Assembly: GCF_016545825.1 (NCBI RefSeq)
Contig: NC_052614.1
Span: forward strand, 9,380,559 to 9,444,558
From: Eucalyptus grandis
Taxonomy: Eukaryota > Streptophyta > Magnoliopsida > Myrtales > Myrtaceae
Length of the DNA: 64,000 nucleotides
Direction: 5' to 3'
Both the position numbers and the translations under genes were made by a program. The notes below the pieces were generated by a model that made no database searches, was not told where the DNA came from, and was given only the letters and a program-made list of their open reading frames with translations. This document shows positions 12,594 through 22,773 of this stretch, piece by piece; the first letter of the stretch is position 1, and the number at the start of each line of letters is the position of its first letter.

Positions 12594-13973
12594 TCAACTT
12601 GCGGCTCTGCCCTCTTCAAGTACTTGAGCGAACTCCTCTAGATACTTGTGTTGCAGCTCCACGTTGCCGAATATCTCCCTCATGGCCCATGCGTTTGCCC
12701 TCACCTCCTCTCCCTCCGGCTCCACCATGACCCGCCTTATCGTCTCGGCTACCGAGTCGCCTGTGAAGGACCCGTCTCGGTCATTTCTTGGTACCTCTGA
12801 CCCGACCCGCCTCTCGTCCATCAGCCTTGCCACAAGTCCTTGGTCCGAGCTCCCGCCGGAAAACAGGATTAGCGCCCGGCCCTGCCCGAGGGCCTCTATG
12901 ACTGAGCTCCACCCACAATGCGTCAAGAGCCCGCCAACCGACGGGTGGGCCAGGATGTCCAGCTGAGGAGCCCAACCCACCCAGACGAAGCCTCGACCCG
13001 ACACCTGGCTTTCGAAGCTGGAAGGGATACTGCCGGGACCAGCCTTTCGGCCTACCACCCAGACGAAGGGCAAACTTGACTTTTCAATTCCACATGCCAA
13101 CTCGTGCATGAACTCTTGACTCAGAGCTACCTCGGTGCCCAGGGCGATGTAGAACACCGACTTCTCTTCCCTATCATCCAACCATTGCTTTAGCTCACTC
13201 CACCTCCCAACTCCTTCGTGGCGGCTTTTATTCTGGGGCGGCAAAAGCCCCATCGGAACCACGGCTCTTCCGTAAAGCTTCTTAAGTAGACTCAATGGCT
13301 CGGCCTCAAACTCGCTACAGGTTCTTGTGGCCACGATTTCACAACCCTGTATCAACCTGCCTAACCTTTCGAAAACCGACATGTTAGCGTCAGAGTCCAC
13401 GAAATCCTCTTCGTTAATCACCTCGTGAAGCCTAAACGCGACCTTAGTGGGGTAAGTAACCCACTGGGGAACGACCGTCAAGTCCTCTGCCGCCTTGGCT
13501 CGGGCCTGACCGTCCATCAAAATCGATGGCGGGCCGCAGAAGACGAGGGTGGTAGCACTAAATATGCTGAAGAATGCCGATTTAACGCCCAGTCGTCTTG
13601 CCTTTTGGGGTAACCAGAAAGACATGAAGTCTTGGATCACCCAGTCGACGTCCGACTTCGCTAGGAACTCGGCAACAGCTGGCTCGAGCATGTCGTATGC
13701 CTTCTTAAGGTAAGGGACCATGTTATGCAGCAGCTCGGAGGTCGACTCGGCAGAGTCGGGGAGGCCATGGACGCGAGGCAAAGGAAGCTCAACGAGGGTT
13801 ATCGAGGGAGGGAGGTTCGCGGGGAGCTTTTGGAGGTTTTTCGGGGTGGAGATGAAGGAGACGCGATGACCCTTTCGAGCTAAGAAGGTGGCGACCTCAA
13901 GGAAGGGCATGAGATGGCCGTAAGCGAGCCATGGGAACATCGCTACGTGAAGCTTCTTCTCTTCGTTTTCCAT
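12594..13973 (-). CDS. UDP-glycosyltransferase B (UGT91 / UDP-rhamnose:rhamnosyltransferase 1-like), lineage I body
   Basis: Single-exon gene, 459 residues, the usual length for plant family 1 glycosyltransferases. Family knowledge: such cytosolic enzymes move a sugar from a UDP-sugar to a small acceptor, and UGT91 members often extend an existing sugar. Seen here: an N-terminal motif AYGHLMP with the expected catalytic His20, its likely partner Asp115 in WVIQDFMSFW, and a plant secondary product (PSPG) box at about 333-376 starting [15 protein letters not shown], with HCGWSS and ending SSDQ. The final Gln is kept. HCGWSS replaces the more common HCGWNS. There is no signal peptide or membrane segment. 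The start MENEEKKLH and the TATA-bearing promoter resemble the lineage II copies, unlike the other intact genes. No disabling change was found. Donor sugar and acceptor are unknown. Confidence 0.93.
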   Translation of the reverse strand: MENEEKKLHVAMFPWLAYGHLMPFLEVATFLARKGHRVSFISTPKNLQKLPANLPPSITLVELPLPRVHGLPDSAESTSELLHNMVPYLKKAYDMLEPAVAEFLAKSDVDWVIQDFMSFWLPQKARRLGVKSAFFSIFSATTLVFCGPPSILMDGQARAKAAEDLTVVPQWVTYPTKVAFRLHEVINEEDFVDSDANMSVFERLGRLIQGCEIVATRTCSEFEAEPLSLLKKLYGRAVVPMGLLPPQNKSRHEGVGRWSELKQWLDDREEKSVFYIALGTEVALSQEFMHELACGIEKSSLPFVWVVGRKAGPGSIPSSFESQVSGRGFVWVGWAPQLDILAHPSVGGLLTHCGWSSVIEALGQGRALILFSGGSSDQGLVARLMDERRVGSEVPRNDRDGSFTGDSVAETIRRVMVEPEGEEVRANAWAMREIFGNVELQHKYLEEFAQVLEEGRAAS

Positions 13974-14024
13974 GGTGGTGTCTAACTTTTCCTTTTATTC
14001 GATGGATCTAGTACCGTGACTCTC

Positions 14025-14032
14025 TATATATA
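14025..14032 (-). promoter_or_regulatory. TATA box of UGT B
   Basis: TATATATA on the minus strand, 52 bp upstream of the start codon at 13973. The surrounding sequence (ctatatatacaagg and, further up, ttaaaattctta) matches the promoter of the lineage II pseudogene at 45.6 kb and not the CACGTG promoters of the other lineage I genes. Confidence 0.75.
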
Positions 14033-14398
14033 CAAGGACTGTCTGGAGGGACGGTGCAACAGCTGCCCATTTAAAATTCTTATTGATGCTGGCATAAGCA
14101 AGATCGTATCTCAATACGATAACTTATTTAACGGGACTACGAAAATTTATATTATGAACGTGATTTGTTAAATGATAAGGCTTGAGAATATTGTATTATT
14201 GATGTGTGCTTCTCATGGACTAAGTGCAGCCCGGTGATAGCAAGTCTCGTGGAAACCATATTTAGAATATTGTATTTATCGATACGAATTGATCAACGAC
14301 TAATTACTATATAGCGACACTCTAAAGTCTTATACTAAGTTCTACACATTTACGGTACCTTTCAAAAGTAATGGAGCCGTTGCATAATTCTCTTAAAT

Positions 14399-14485
14399 TG
14401 ATTTGCTGCCTTCCATGATCTTCGCGAAATTGCACGGTCCAATGATAGTCATACTTCCTAATTCCATTTCCTCAATTCTCAAAGA
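14399..14485 (-). pseudogene. Relic of U-box kinase intron 2
   Basis: About 87 bp align with 6617-6705 inside the second intron of the kinase gene, in the same orientation. Shared words are atgatcttcgcgaaatt and catacttccta (cgcacttcctt in the gene). No exon is kept beside it. It marks the left end of a second tandem unit, whose kinase part was mostly lost. Confidence 0.75.
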
Positions 14486-14699
14486 GAAATGAGTGGATAA
14501 CTGCGCCATCAATCTCTCAAGAGTGACTGACCAAAAAAAAATCTCTCAAGAGTGAGGGAGGCGCATCAACCACTCGTGTAAAGATGAAAACTGGGTTACT
14601 TCTTTGACCAGTTTCCTCTTTCTAGGATTGGAGCAATAATTAAGACAAAATTAATGAAATTAATTTTTTTTCCCATAGATCACTAAATTGATTAAGAAA

Positions 14700-15120
14700 A
14701 GGGAGAAAGTTACATAAAATCCAAAACTATGCTTATTATAACACATTTATTCCAAACTTATTTTTTGACACAGAAAATCCCATACATTTTTTTCTGTGAC
14801 ACAAAAAATCATAAACTTATATCAGTGTGACACATTTACTTCAAAAAAATAATAAATTTTGAGGTAAATGTGTCATATAAATACTAAGTTTAGGGTTTTT
14901 GGTGTTGCAGAAAAATAATTTGGAATAAATGGGTCACATGGGTATAAGTTTAGGGTTATAAATGGGTATCATAGGCATAAGTTTGGGGGGTTTTTGTGTA
15001 AAAAAAAAAGTTTGGGTAAATGTGTCACATATGTTTAAATTTGGGATTCTTGGGTCGCAATCTTTTTTTTTTTGGATAAATATATCAAGTGGGCATACTT
15101 TATGATTTTTTGTGACCGAT
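14700..15120. repeat. Diverged minisatellite on 'gtgtcacat...aaatttgggatttttggtgt' type units
   Basis: Degenerate 45-65 bp units around the words acacatttattccaaactt and gtgtcacatgggtataag occur on both strands, with many A and T runs. A related array occupies 53.39-54.44 kb. It is non-coding. Confidence 0.6.
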
Positions 15121-15769
15121 TCTTTTAAGAAAAAAAAATCTAGTGGAGTTTCTATTCGCTCCTCAAATTTGTCTTACCCTACTTAAAACTCATAGAAGTC
15201 CAAATTTAAAAAATCACAAACTTATTTTTCCACTTTGATTTCTGACGTTACTTAAGGCTATCTGTTTTAGTAATAGCAACACCTAATTTACGCAACTTAA
15301 ATCATCAATAAGTTCAGCTCCAACCATAACAGTCCAACTTAATACGAAAATCCAAATCATTATCTTGTGACTAGCCAAAAATGAAATTTATTTAAAAATT
15401 TAAAGTATATTGAGTTTGTTTAATTAAGTTTGTTTTTTTCCTATCTATCTTTTTTTTTTTTTTTTTTTGGGGGGTAAAACTCTACATTTTCATGGTACTA
15501 GCCTACGTTTAATTTAATATAGCTAAACTCGATAATTATGTATCATGTCTAAGTTCAACAGATGCTAGAAAGAGATTCATTGCGGTGTATAAATTTTTAC
15601 TTGTTTGGTATAAATATGAGTGGATTACTAATTTGACATTCATTGTATACGTGTAATAGCTGAAAATGTTTGGCGAGGAAGCCATAAAAAAAAAATTGAG
15701 TTTTCCATTTTTAAGTACTTATCCAAAGTGTTTTAAAAAAATGTTCGCAGCAGTAATTATGTTTCCTTC

Positions 15770-16060
15770 TTTCTGGCGTCACCACCCGGTGGTGCTCATT
15801 TCGCACCAATAGGCGCACTCGTTTTGCTGTGGACAGAGAGAGGGAGAGAGAAAACAGTGACAGACCGATTTTGACCTTTGTAGTGAAGAAGCTGCTGTGT
15901 GAAAATGGGCCAGGAGTTACCAAACGGGCTTGTAATTTGGGCTAAACAAATGACGGGCTGATTAGGAACGATGAGGCCCAAGTAAATGGTGCTTGCTTTT
16001 GCATGCCAAGGGTTCTCATTAGTAAGGGTTCATTATTTGCCCGATCAGCCTTTTATTATA
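15770..16060 (-). pseudogene. Relic of U-box kinase start codon and promoter, copy 2
   Basis: The kinase start region is kept as atgagcaccaccggg on the minus strand, but the frame ends at once (TGA after six codons). The region through 16.06 kb closely follows the upstream region of the kinase gene (caggagttaccaaacgggct, aggcccaagtaaatggtgct). Exon 1 beyond the first codons is missing. Confidence 0.85.
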
Positions 16061-17005
16061 ACTTGAGTTTTGGATGTATATTAAATTTTCTAAGTGCATT
16101 CGTTGCTTAATTATCATCCACCATTAAGAATTTTGTAGTTCGCGTTTCATACCATTACGATGTAGAATGAAAAGCTTATATATCCCGATTAACAATGCAC
16201 CAAAGACAAAGTTCAAGGATCAACTTAATCTTGAATCCAAGATGTCAAAGTTTGAAATTAAAGTCTCGATTGTAATTTCGACACTTTTCTTTTTCTAGTG
16301 GTAAGTCTAATGCATGTAGTTTTTTTTAAATGCTTAAACATTGAACCATACATTCATCTAATGCTTATATTTTAAAAATAATTGGCAGTGATCTCACCAA
16401 GTTACGGTGGTATTTCTTATTGTATGTTAAATTAACATTCTTCATGATGTCATAATTAAGGTGTTAGATATTCATTTAAACTTTCAAGAGTTTAATTAAA
16501 GGTGAGTGTTTTATTCCAAATGCGAAAAATCCTCTGTTTGCATCACAACTTAATTCACTTGGATGAATCTCAAGGATCGGGACCATCGCCTTATGAATGA
16601 AACTGTATGTCGTTTTGTGGATGAAGAGACTTGTATGCATACATGAAAAATTAAGAGAAGTGTATTGAAAATTCTAAAACTTATTATGAAAGTATAATTG
16701 AGTTTTAAAACTTTTAAATAGTGTAATTAAGTCTTAAAATTTGTTAAATTGATTTAATAAAGTCCTAAAACTTGTTAAGTTAATATAATCAAGTTCTTTC
16801 ATTAACTCCATCCAACTTGAAAAGTGAAATATATTAATAAAATTTAGAATTTAATTGTATCAACTTGACAAATTTTGAAACTGTTCATCTGTTACACATT
16901 TACCTTTTAACACTAGACAAGTTGGATTAAAAAGGAATAAAAAAGTAAACCGGCACAAGATGAAGCTATTTAACTTGGGAAAAAGTAAACTTGGACAAGA
17001 TGAAG
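16060..17005. other. Intergenic copy 2 of the duplicated unit
   Basis: AT-rich, non-coding, paralogous to 8.46-9.3 and 53.0-55.2 kb. Unlike copy 1 it has the uninterrupted target site of the 7.7-8.5 kb TIR element near 16.12 kb. Confidence 0.65.
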
Positions 17006-17265
17006 CCATTCAATTTGTAAAAGGAAAACATCCTCAGAAATCCCATTTATAGCAAGATCAGATCACAGTTCCCAAGATGGGATGGGCGGGAGTTGGCCAT
17101 TCAATTTGTAAAAGGAAAAAATCCTCGGAAATTCCATTTATAGCAAGATCATATCACAGTTCCCAAGATGGGATGGGTGAGAGTTAGCCATTCAATTTGT
17201 AAAAGGAAAAAATCCTCAGAAATCCCATTTATAGCAAGATCAGATCACAGAAATCCCAAGGCTGA
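17006..17265. repeat. Tandem repeat, 91-bp unit, nearly three copies
   Basis: Units start at 17006, 17097 and 17188 with ccattcaatttgtaaaagg and contain tttatagcaagatcagatca. The third is cut short by the following insert. Sister intergenic copies (9.25 and 61.0 kb) have a single unit, so the expansion is local. Confidence 0.9.
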
Positions 17266-17755
17266 GAATTACCGAGCAGTTGCCCACTTCTACCTGACGG
17301 TAGAACCTCGTCTTAAGGCGAAAATAAAAGAAGTCCGCGAGAGTTTTGAAAAGACGGTCGGTTCCCTTTAACCCTTTTTTGGCTTTTTGGGAATGTCATA
17401 CGTGGGAAGCACTTCGGCTACCTTATCGCAAGGGTTTCGATGAAAAAAAAGATAAGATTAGCAGAGAATTCTATAACAGATGATTTGTAGCATCCGGATG
17501 GTTCAATTCCTTTTGAGGAATTAATGACCGCTGCGCACCTTAAACCGCTAGTTCTGCAGGAAGCAAAAAAACTTGCGCGAAGGACGTTTTCTTTTCTGCC
17601 TTCTCCTCTCCAAAGGCCAAGGAAGAGACTGCATCCCTTTCCTTCGGTAGCTCTATTTGTTTTCCAAGGATAGCGGTAGCTGGGGCAAAGCCCGCTTTCT
17701 TCACTCCGCGAATGAGAGAGGATAAACTCAGAGGAAAAAACACGTTCTCTCTTTG
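17266..17755. other. Insert of about 490 bp of foreign composition, possible organellar DNA
   Basis: Sister copies read from cccaaggctg straight into gatgggcgg (9.31 kb). Here about 490 bp lies between cccaaggctg and gggcgggag. No inverted ends or clear target duplication are seen, which fits insertion by end joining. Composition is less AT-rich than the surroundings, and the wording (gggaatgtcatacgtgggaa, ggccaaggaagagactgcat) looks to me like plant mitochondrial intergenic DNA. That impression is from memory only. No organellar gene was recognised. Confidence 0.45.
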
Positions 17756-18337
17756 GGCGGGAGTTAATGCTAGCAATAATTACATGATTCTAGTACACAA
17801 AGACTTCAGTTGGTCCCAGCAGCCTACAATGTGCCTAGGTTTCGGATAACCACATGACAGATGAATTTTAATTCTAAATGCCAGGCTGTTTCTGAATTAT
17901 TAGTTTATTGGACATATTATCTGAATTTCAAACTTAATGTGCAATTTATTCACTATGGTTCTAAACTTTAGTTTAGAAATAATCTCAAATATTAAGTCAA
18001 AATTTGTGAATCATTTTTATCATTTTTCCTTTTCCGACTTATACACTCTTGCGTCAATGATTTTTGTGAATTTTGTGAAAAAGGAGATAAGTTTCAAGTA
18101 GGGTATGTATAATATCATTTTTTGTTGGTAATTCATACGGATCATTGATAATGTAGAAATTGTATAGAACCCCATGCTCAACATGCATCTTAGAGATTTG
18201 ATTAGCGAAGAATCGAGGATTGAGAAAATATTCTCCTCACTTAAAAACAGTCTTTGCATTGTTTAAGAAAATGTGATAGCAAAAAATATTTCTGTTGCTA
18301 ATAGGAAATGATGATGATGCATACATTTTCTATTCAG
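17756..18337. other. Intergenic continuation of copy 2
   Basis: Resumes the unit after the insert (tgctagcaataattacatga) and includes the repeat block with ttaaaaacagtctttgcatt, also seen near 9.9, 38.3 and 61.64 kb. It joins the LRR block at about 18338. No gene. Confidence 0.6.
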
Positions 18338-19521
18338 GGATTGAAGAATTACCTGAATCCATGGGCTCCCTTACATCATTAACTCAGTTGGACTTATCTT
18401 GTTTGGGTATTGAAAAATTACTAGAATCTATTGGTTCTTTGAAGGAGCTCGTGACTCTTAATGCCTCCGATTGCGCATCGTTAACTTGCATACCCTGCTC
18501 AATAGGCCATCTAGTATCTCTCCGGCGCTTGCTATTACGGGAATGCTGGTCATTAAGAGAGGTTCCCGCTTCGATCGGAAAGTTGGCATCATTTGTTGAG
18601 ATGGATTTAAAATCTACAGTGATAAGAGAATTACCTGAAAGCATTGGTTCTTTGACGGAGCTTAAGACTCTTGATACCTCTAGTTGTGCATTGTTAGCTC
18701 ACATACCGAGCTCCATAGTCCATTTAGCATCTTTGCGGCGCTTGCTATTAGGGGGATGCTGCTTGTTGCAAGAGATCCCCAACTTGATTATACAGTTGGC
18801 ATCATTGACCGTGCTTGATTTAAAATCTACAAAGATTTTAGAATTATTTGAATGCATTGGTTCTCTAAAGGAACTTGAGACTCTTGATGTCTTTAATTGT
18901 GCATTGTTAGCCCACATATCTAGCTCCATCGGCCTTTTTGCATCTTTGACTCTCTTTGACCTAAGTAGATGCAATAACCTTGCTCAACTTCCAGACTCCA
19001 TAGGCTCCCTCGTGTCCTTACAACACTTGTTATTACAAGGATGCTACTTGTTGAGAGAGATCCCTGACTCGATTGGAAATTTGACATCATTGATTGTGCT
19101 GGATTTGAAATCTACAGCAATTGTGGAATTACTTGAAAGCATTGGTTCTCTAAAGGAGCTCAAGACTTTAGATGTCTCTTGTTGTGCGTCATTAGCCTGC
19201 ATTCCTAGCTCCATAGGCCATTTAACGTCTCTGACTCTCCTTGACCTAAGATTTTCTCTAAAACTTGCTCAACTTCTAGACTCCATAGGCTCACTCATGT
19301 CTCTACATCGCTTGTTATTATGAGAATGCCAATTGTTGAAAGAGATCCCCGACTCGATTGGAAAGTTGGCATCATTGACCGCATTGGATTTAAAATCTAC
19401 AGCCCTTGTGGAATTACCTAGAAGCATCGAGAATCTTCAAAATTTGAGGATCTTGGACATTCGTGGAACTCATGTAACATTGCCTGAAACCTTCGAAATC
19501 CTACAAAATGTGGAAATCTAA
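18338..19521 (+). pseudogene. Orphan leucine-rich-repeat block of a TNL-type disease-resistance gene
   Basis: About 390 codons of leucine-rich repeats, mostly 23-24 residues, alternating words such as ELPESIGSL, LKTLDVSCCASLACIPSSI, SLTVLDLKS and LREIPDSIG. It ends with the pattern NLQNLRILDIRGTHV seen before the C-terminus of TNL proteins. In plants this region serves ligand recognition or autoinhibition in cytoplasmic NLR receptors. There is no TIR or NB-ARC domain and no credible start codon: the frame emerges from intergenic repeat DNA at about 18338. One in-frame TGA (19321-19323) splits it. The neighbouring repeats have Arg before Glu-Cys at that place, so CGA to TGA is likely. The frame then continues to 19521. 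This is a transposed fragment, not a working receptor. Confidence 0.88.
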
Positions 19522-19537
19522 TACACTCAGGAACTAG

Positions 19538-20870
19538 GTGAATTGCTTGCTTTTACTGATTGCCTGAATTGGTTCTTTTTTTTTATAATTGTTCTACAAC
19601 ATTTAAACCGCAGTTCTCTCTTTTGACTGTTCTCATATGACTGCTCAAAATAATTTGATGATTTTTTTTTTTCAGGAAAATAATTTGATGATTAAAATGT
19701 GGAGTATTAAGGAAGCTTCTGGAGGCAAAGCACAAAACACATAGGCAAAGGAGAGAGAGAGAGAGATCATACTACTGGTTTTATGGCGCTCTTGATCACC
19801 AGAATTCGTCAGGTTCTTTCAAGTTTATTTCATAGGGTGTGAATTTGATTTGCTGCAAGGCTGTTGGAGTGAGTTCATAGTTTCATTGTCATTTTAGATT
19901 CTTGATGAACTGTTTATTTTTCGAGTTTGATTCTAACAAGATTCATACCGTTTATCCTGTCATTGCGCAATTAATTCTTCTGCTCATTAATCATTCCAAT
20001 GCTGGAATTTTGTTGGTACGCCGATGAGGATTTTGCTCTAGGAGTCAACTCTCTGCCATTTGTCATCCAACACGATTCTTCATCCTCGGCATGATATTGA
20101 GAGCCAGACTTTTAGATTAATTTTCTCTTTTGCAAGTTTTGTATCTGAAGGTTGTTGCACTTGCTTGCAGGTCATCTATAACTGGCTTGTTTTGTTTATA
20201 TGGCTGAGTTAAATTCTCGTCTCTCGTTTGATTCTTGTAATGCCAGTTATACGGGTTAGGTTATACACGAAGTTGATCCAGTGGAAATTACTGGACGTTG
20301 AAAGAACAAGCGACTCTTCAAGAATCCTTTGAGCATTGTCTTCTCAGTTTTTTAAGGTGGATGATTGAAATCCTCCTATCTGGAATGATGTGAATTTGCT
20401 TGCTTTTACTGATTGCTTCACTTGGTTTTTCATTGTTCTGCAATAAATAAGCTTCAATTCTCTCTTGTCTGGTCTTAGATGACTGCTCAAAATAATTTGA
20501 CGATTAGCATGTGGATTATTAAGGAAAAGCTTCTAGAGGCATAGCACAGGAACACATGGGCTGGGGGGGGGAGAGAGATCATACTGCTGGATTTATGGGG
20601 CTCTCGGTCACGAGAATTCTTTATTTATTTATTTATTTTCCGAATGATCCCCAGAATTCGTCAGGTTTTTTGAAGCTTATTTCATAGGGTGTGAATTTGA
20701 TTTGCCGCAAGTCTGCAAGAGTGAGTTCGTAGTTTCATTGTCTCTATGCTGAGTTTGATCCTAACAAGATTCATACCATTTATACTGTCATTGCGCAATT
20801 TATTCGTCTGTCATTAATCGTTCCAATGCTGGGATTTTGTTGGTACGCCGATGAGGAGTTTGTTCTGGCG
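19538..20870. repeat. Tandem duplication of about 500 bp downstream of the LRR block
   Basis: 19538-20045 and 20395-20870 are alike: both run from gcttgcttttactgattgc, through catagggtgtgaatttgatt, to ttgttggtacgccgatgagg. The second copy has an extra (ttta)n-containing stretch near 20621-20652. It is probably former 3' UTR or downstream DNA of the resistance gene. Neither copy codes for protein. Confidence 0.8.
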
Positions 20871-20881
20871 ATGCTCTGTAT

Positions 20882-21340
20882 GCAAGTCTTAAACGGAGCA
20901 AACACCTGCTCAAAACTTCACTTTCCGTTTCCTCCCCGTTCATCGCCACCACATTCTCGTCCAGTTCCGCCAGGGGTGTACGATCTCCACCTCCAAGGAA
21001 CACAGCATGGAGTCGAACTGATCGCGCGTTGACTTGGTCAATCAACATCACAAGAGTCTACGGCTATAAGAATTGCTGTCCAAACAACATAAGAAGGCCC
21101 ATATGAACGGGATATGCGCTCGTAAAACGTTTTCTGGAATTTGGATTGAAGTGACTCCGGGCATCACGTGGACCAAGATGAATCGATTGGATTTAGGCAC
21201 GAGACTCTGGACGGCCCAATGGACGGCGCGGCTCTTTCCTCTTCCTCCATCGAAGCTGCCTAAGCCGTCACCTTTCACGGCCACCGCAATGCAGTCTTTA
21301 CCGGTGGAGCACCCCAGTAGCCGCCACCGGTGTTGCTCAT
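20882..21340 (-). pseudogene. U-box kinase relic with exons 1 and 2, copy 3
   Basis: Exon 1 relic lies at about 21340-21139: start MSNTGG at 21340, then a frame change, then AVHWAVQSLVPKSNRFILV and HVMPGVTSI. Exon 2 relic lies at about 20990-20882: GDRTPLAELDENVVAM. The intron and its acceptor are still recognisable. Downstream exons are absent; the left end meets the duplicated LRR flank at about 20871. It is a truncated, frameshifted copy of the first two exons of the gene at 3.0-7.4 kb. Confidence 0.9.
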
Positions 21341-21371
21341 TTCGGCCCCAGTAGGCGCGCTCGCCTTGCTG

Positions 21372-21422
<51 letters not shown>
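21372..21422. repeat. Compound (TA)n(GA)n microsatellite
   Basis: About nine TA and seventeen GA dinucleotides lie in the former 5' UTR of the kinase relic, where the functional gene has a short purine-rich tract. Confidence 0.95.
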
Positions 21423-21425
<3 letters not shown>

Positions 21426-21430
21426 AGTGA

Positions 21431-22046
21431 GGGCCTGCATGTTTGTGTTTCTTTTTGTTGTTCATGAACAAATTTTCTGTTTTTTTGTTTCTAACAAAAA
21501 AAAGAAAACGCGTTTGTTTGCGTTTTTGTTCAAAATCTAACTTTTATTTCGGGAACAAAATTAAAGAAATAAGAAACAAAAAAAGTTATTTTTTTTCCAG
21601 AAACACTTTTGAAGAATAAAAGTTATTTTTCTTCTTTTTCTTTGGCCGGTTGCCGGCCCCCTGCGAGGCTCGGCCTCGCCGGTGCGGGCGAGGCTCGGCC
21701 TCACCTTGGCTCGGGCGAGGCTCGGCCTCGTCGGGGGCCAACGAGCCTCGCCGTGGCCGGGTGAGGTCTGTCGGCCCTCGTCGGCCGATCACCCCATGGC
21801 CGAGGCCGGCGACCGGCCAAAAGAAGAAAAAAAAAAAAAAAAGAAAAAAAGGAAAAATAAAATAAAAATATTAAAAAATTAAAAGAAACAAAAAAAAAAT
21901 ACAAATTTACCAAACGTGTTTTTATTCATTTTTTATTCAACAAAGTTTTTACCAAACGTGTTTCTCGGAAAAAATTATTAGAATGAAATAGTTTTCTATT
22001 TCTGTTCCCTAACACTTTTTGAATAGAAACACAGACAAACGCGCCA
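21431..22046. mobile_element. Non-autonomous TIR element inserted in the copied kinase promoter
   Basis: The left end gggcctgcatgtttgtgttt and right end gaaacacagacaaacgcgcc are imperfect inverted repeats. TGA flanks both sides (21428-21430 and 22047-22049), matching the single cagtga of the kinase 5' region at 7447-7452. The interior has a GC-rich core (21650-21810) between A/T-rich arms and no transposase. Confidence 0.75.
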
Positions 22047-22049
22047 TGA

Positions 22050-22773
22050 ATGGCCGATTGACCTTTGTACTGAGTAAGCTGATGTGTGAAATGGGCCAGA
22101 AATTACGAAACAGCCTTGTAATTTGGGCTTAATAAGCGACGGGCTGATTAGAAACGCTAAGGCCCAAGTAAATGGTCCTTGCTTTTACATGCCATTGCTA
22201 ACATTGCATCCCAATTTATCTGAGTCGGAGGAATCTTGGGGACTGGGGCGCCCACCCTGTGGACGAAACCGTGTCTTCATGCAAACATATTTCATTGATT
22301 AATTTTTCCGAGCGACAGAAACGATTTTATTCTACAATTTTATTTCTAAATTATGATTTTTTTAAAGAAAATTATTTCCAAATCATATGAATTGTTGCAA
22401 AACAAAACAAGTTGAATCTAAATGAATGAGCCCGTAAAACATTCGATTAAGAAAGAACTTATGATTGCGTTCGTAGCGGTGCTAGGAACTCACTCTCTTA
22501 CATGTCATTTTTTTTGGAGAAAGAAAGAAGAAGGGAACGAAAAAACTCACTTTCCGGGAACGTGGATTTTTCTAAGTCTTCAGATCCAGCCATTCTCTTG
22601 ATAATGATCTTGATGTAACGCTTGCGCTAGAAAACGAAATTAGTATACTAAAACTGATGCCATGTATCATTGCTGGATCCACGATTGATACGTGTTTGGC
22701 CACATGCATGCATGATGCCAACGTAGTACAAATAATCACACACCCAACTTGTAGGTTGACAAGTTCCTCAGCT
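22050..22773. other. Intergenic stretch between kinase promoter relic and UGT C
   Basis: The first 150 bp finish the copied kinase promoter. The rest is non-coding, with a 3' flank of lineage II type just before UGT C (catgcatgatgccaacgtag, compare 11597). Confidence 0.55.

Noticed and set aside
12646..12966. Plus-strand open frames opposite the UGT genes (also near 22.9, 39.0 and 62.4 kb)
   Set aside because: They recur at the same place opposite every UGT copy, including dead ones, and mirror the codon pattern of the minus-strand gene.
17006..17265. Evenly spaced 91-bp repeats as a possible CRISPR-like array
   Set aside because: The copies are contiguous with no unique spacers, in a plant nuclear context: an ordinary tandem repeat.
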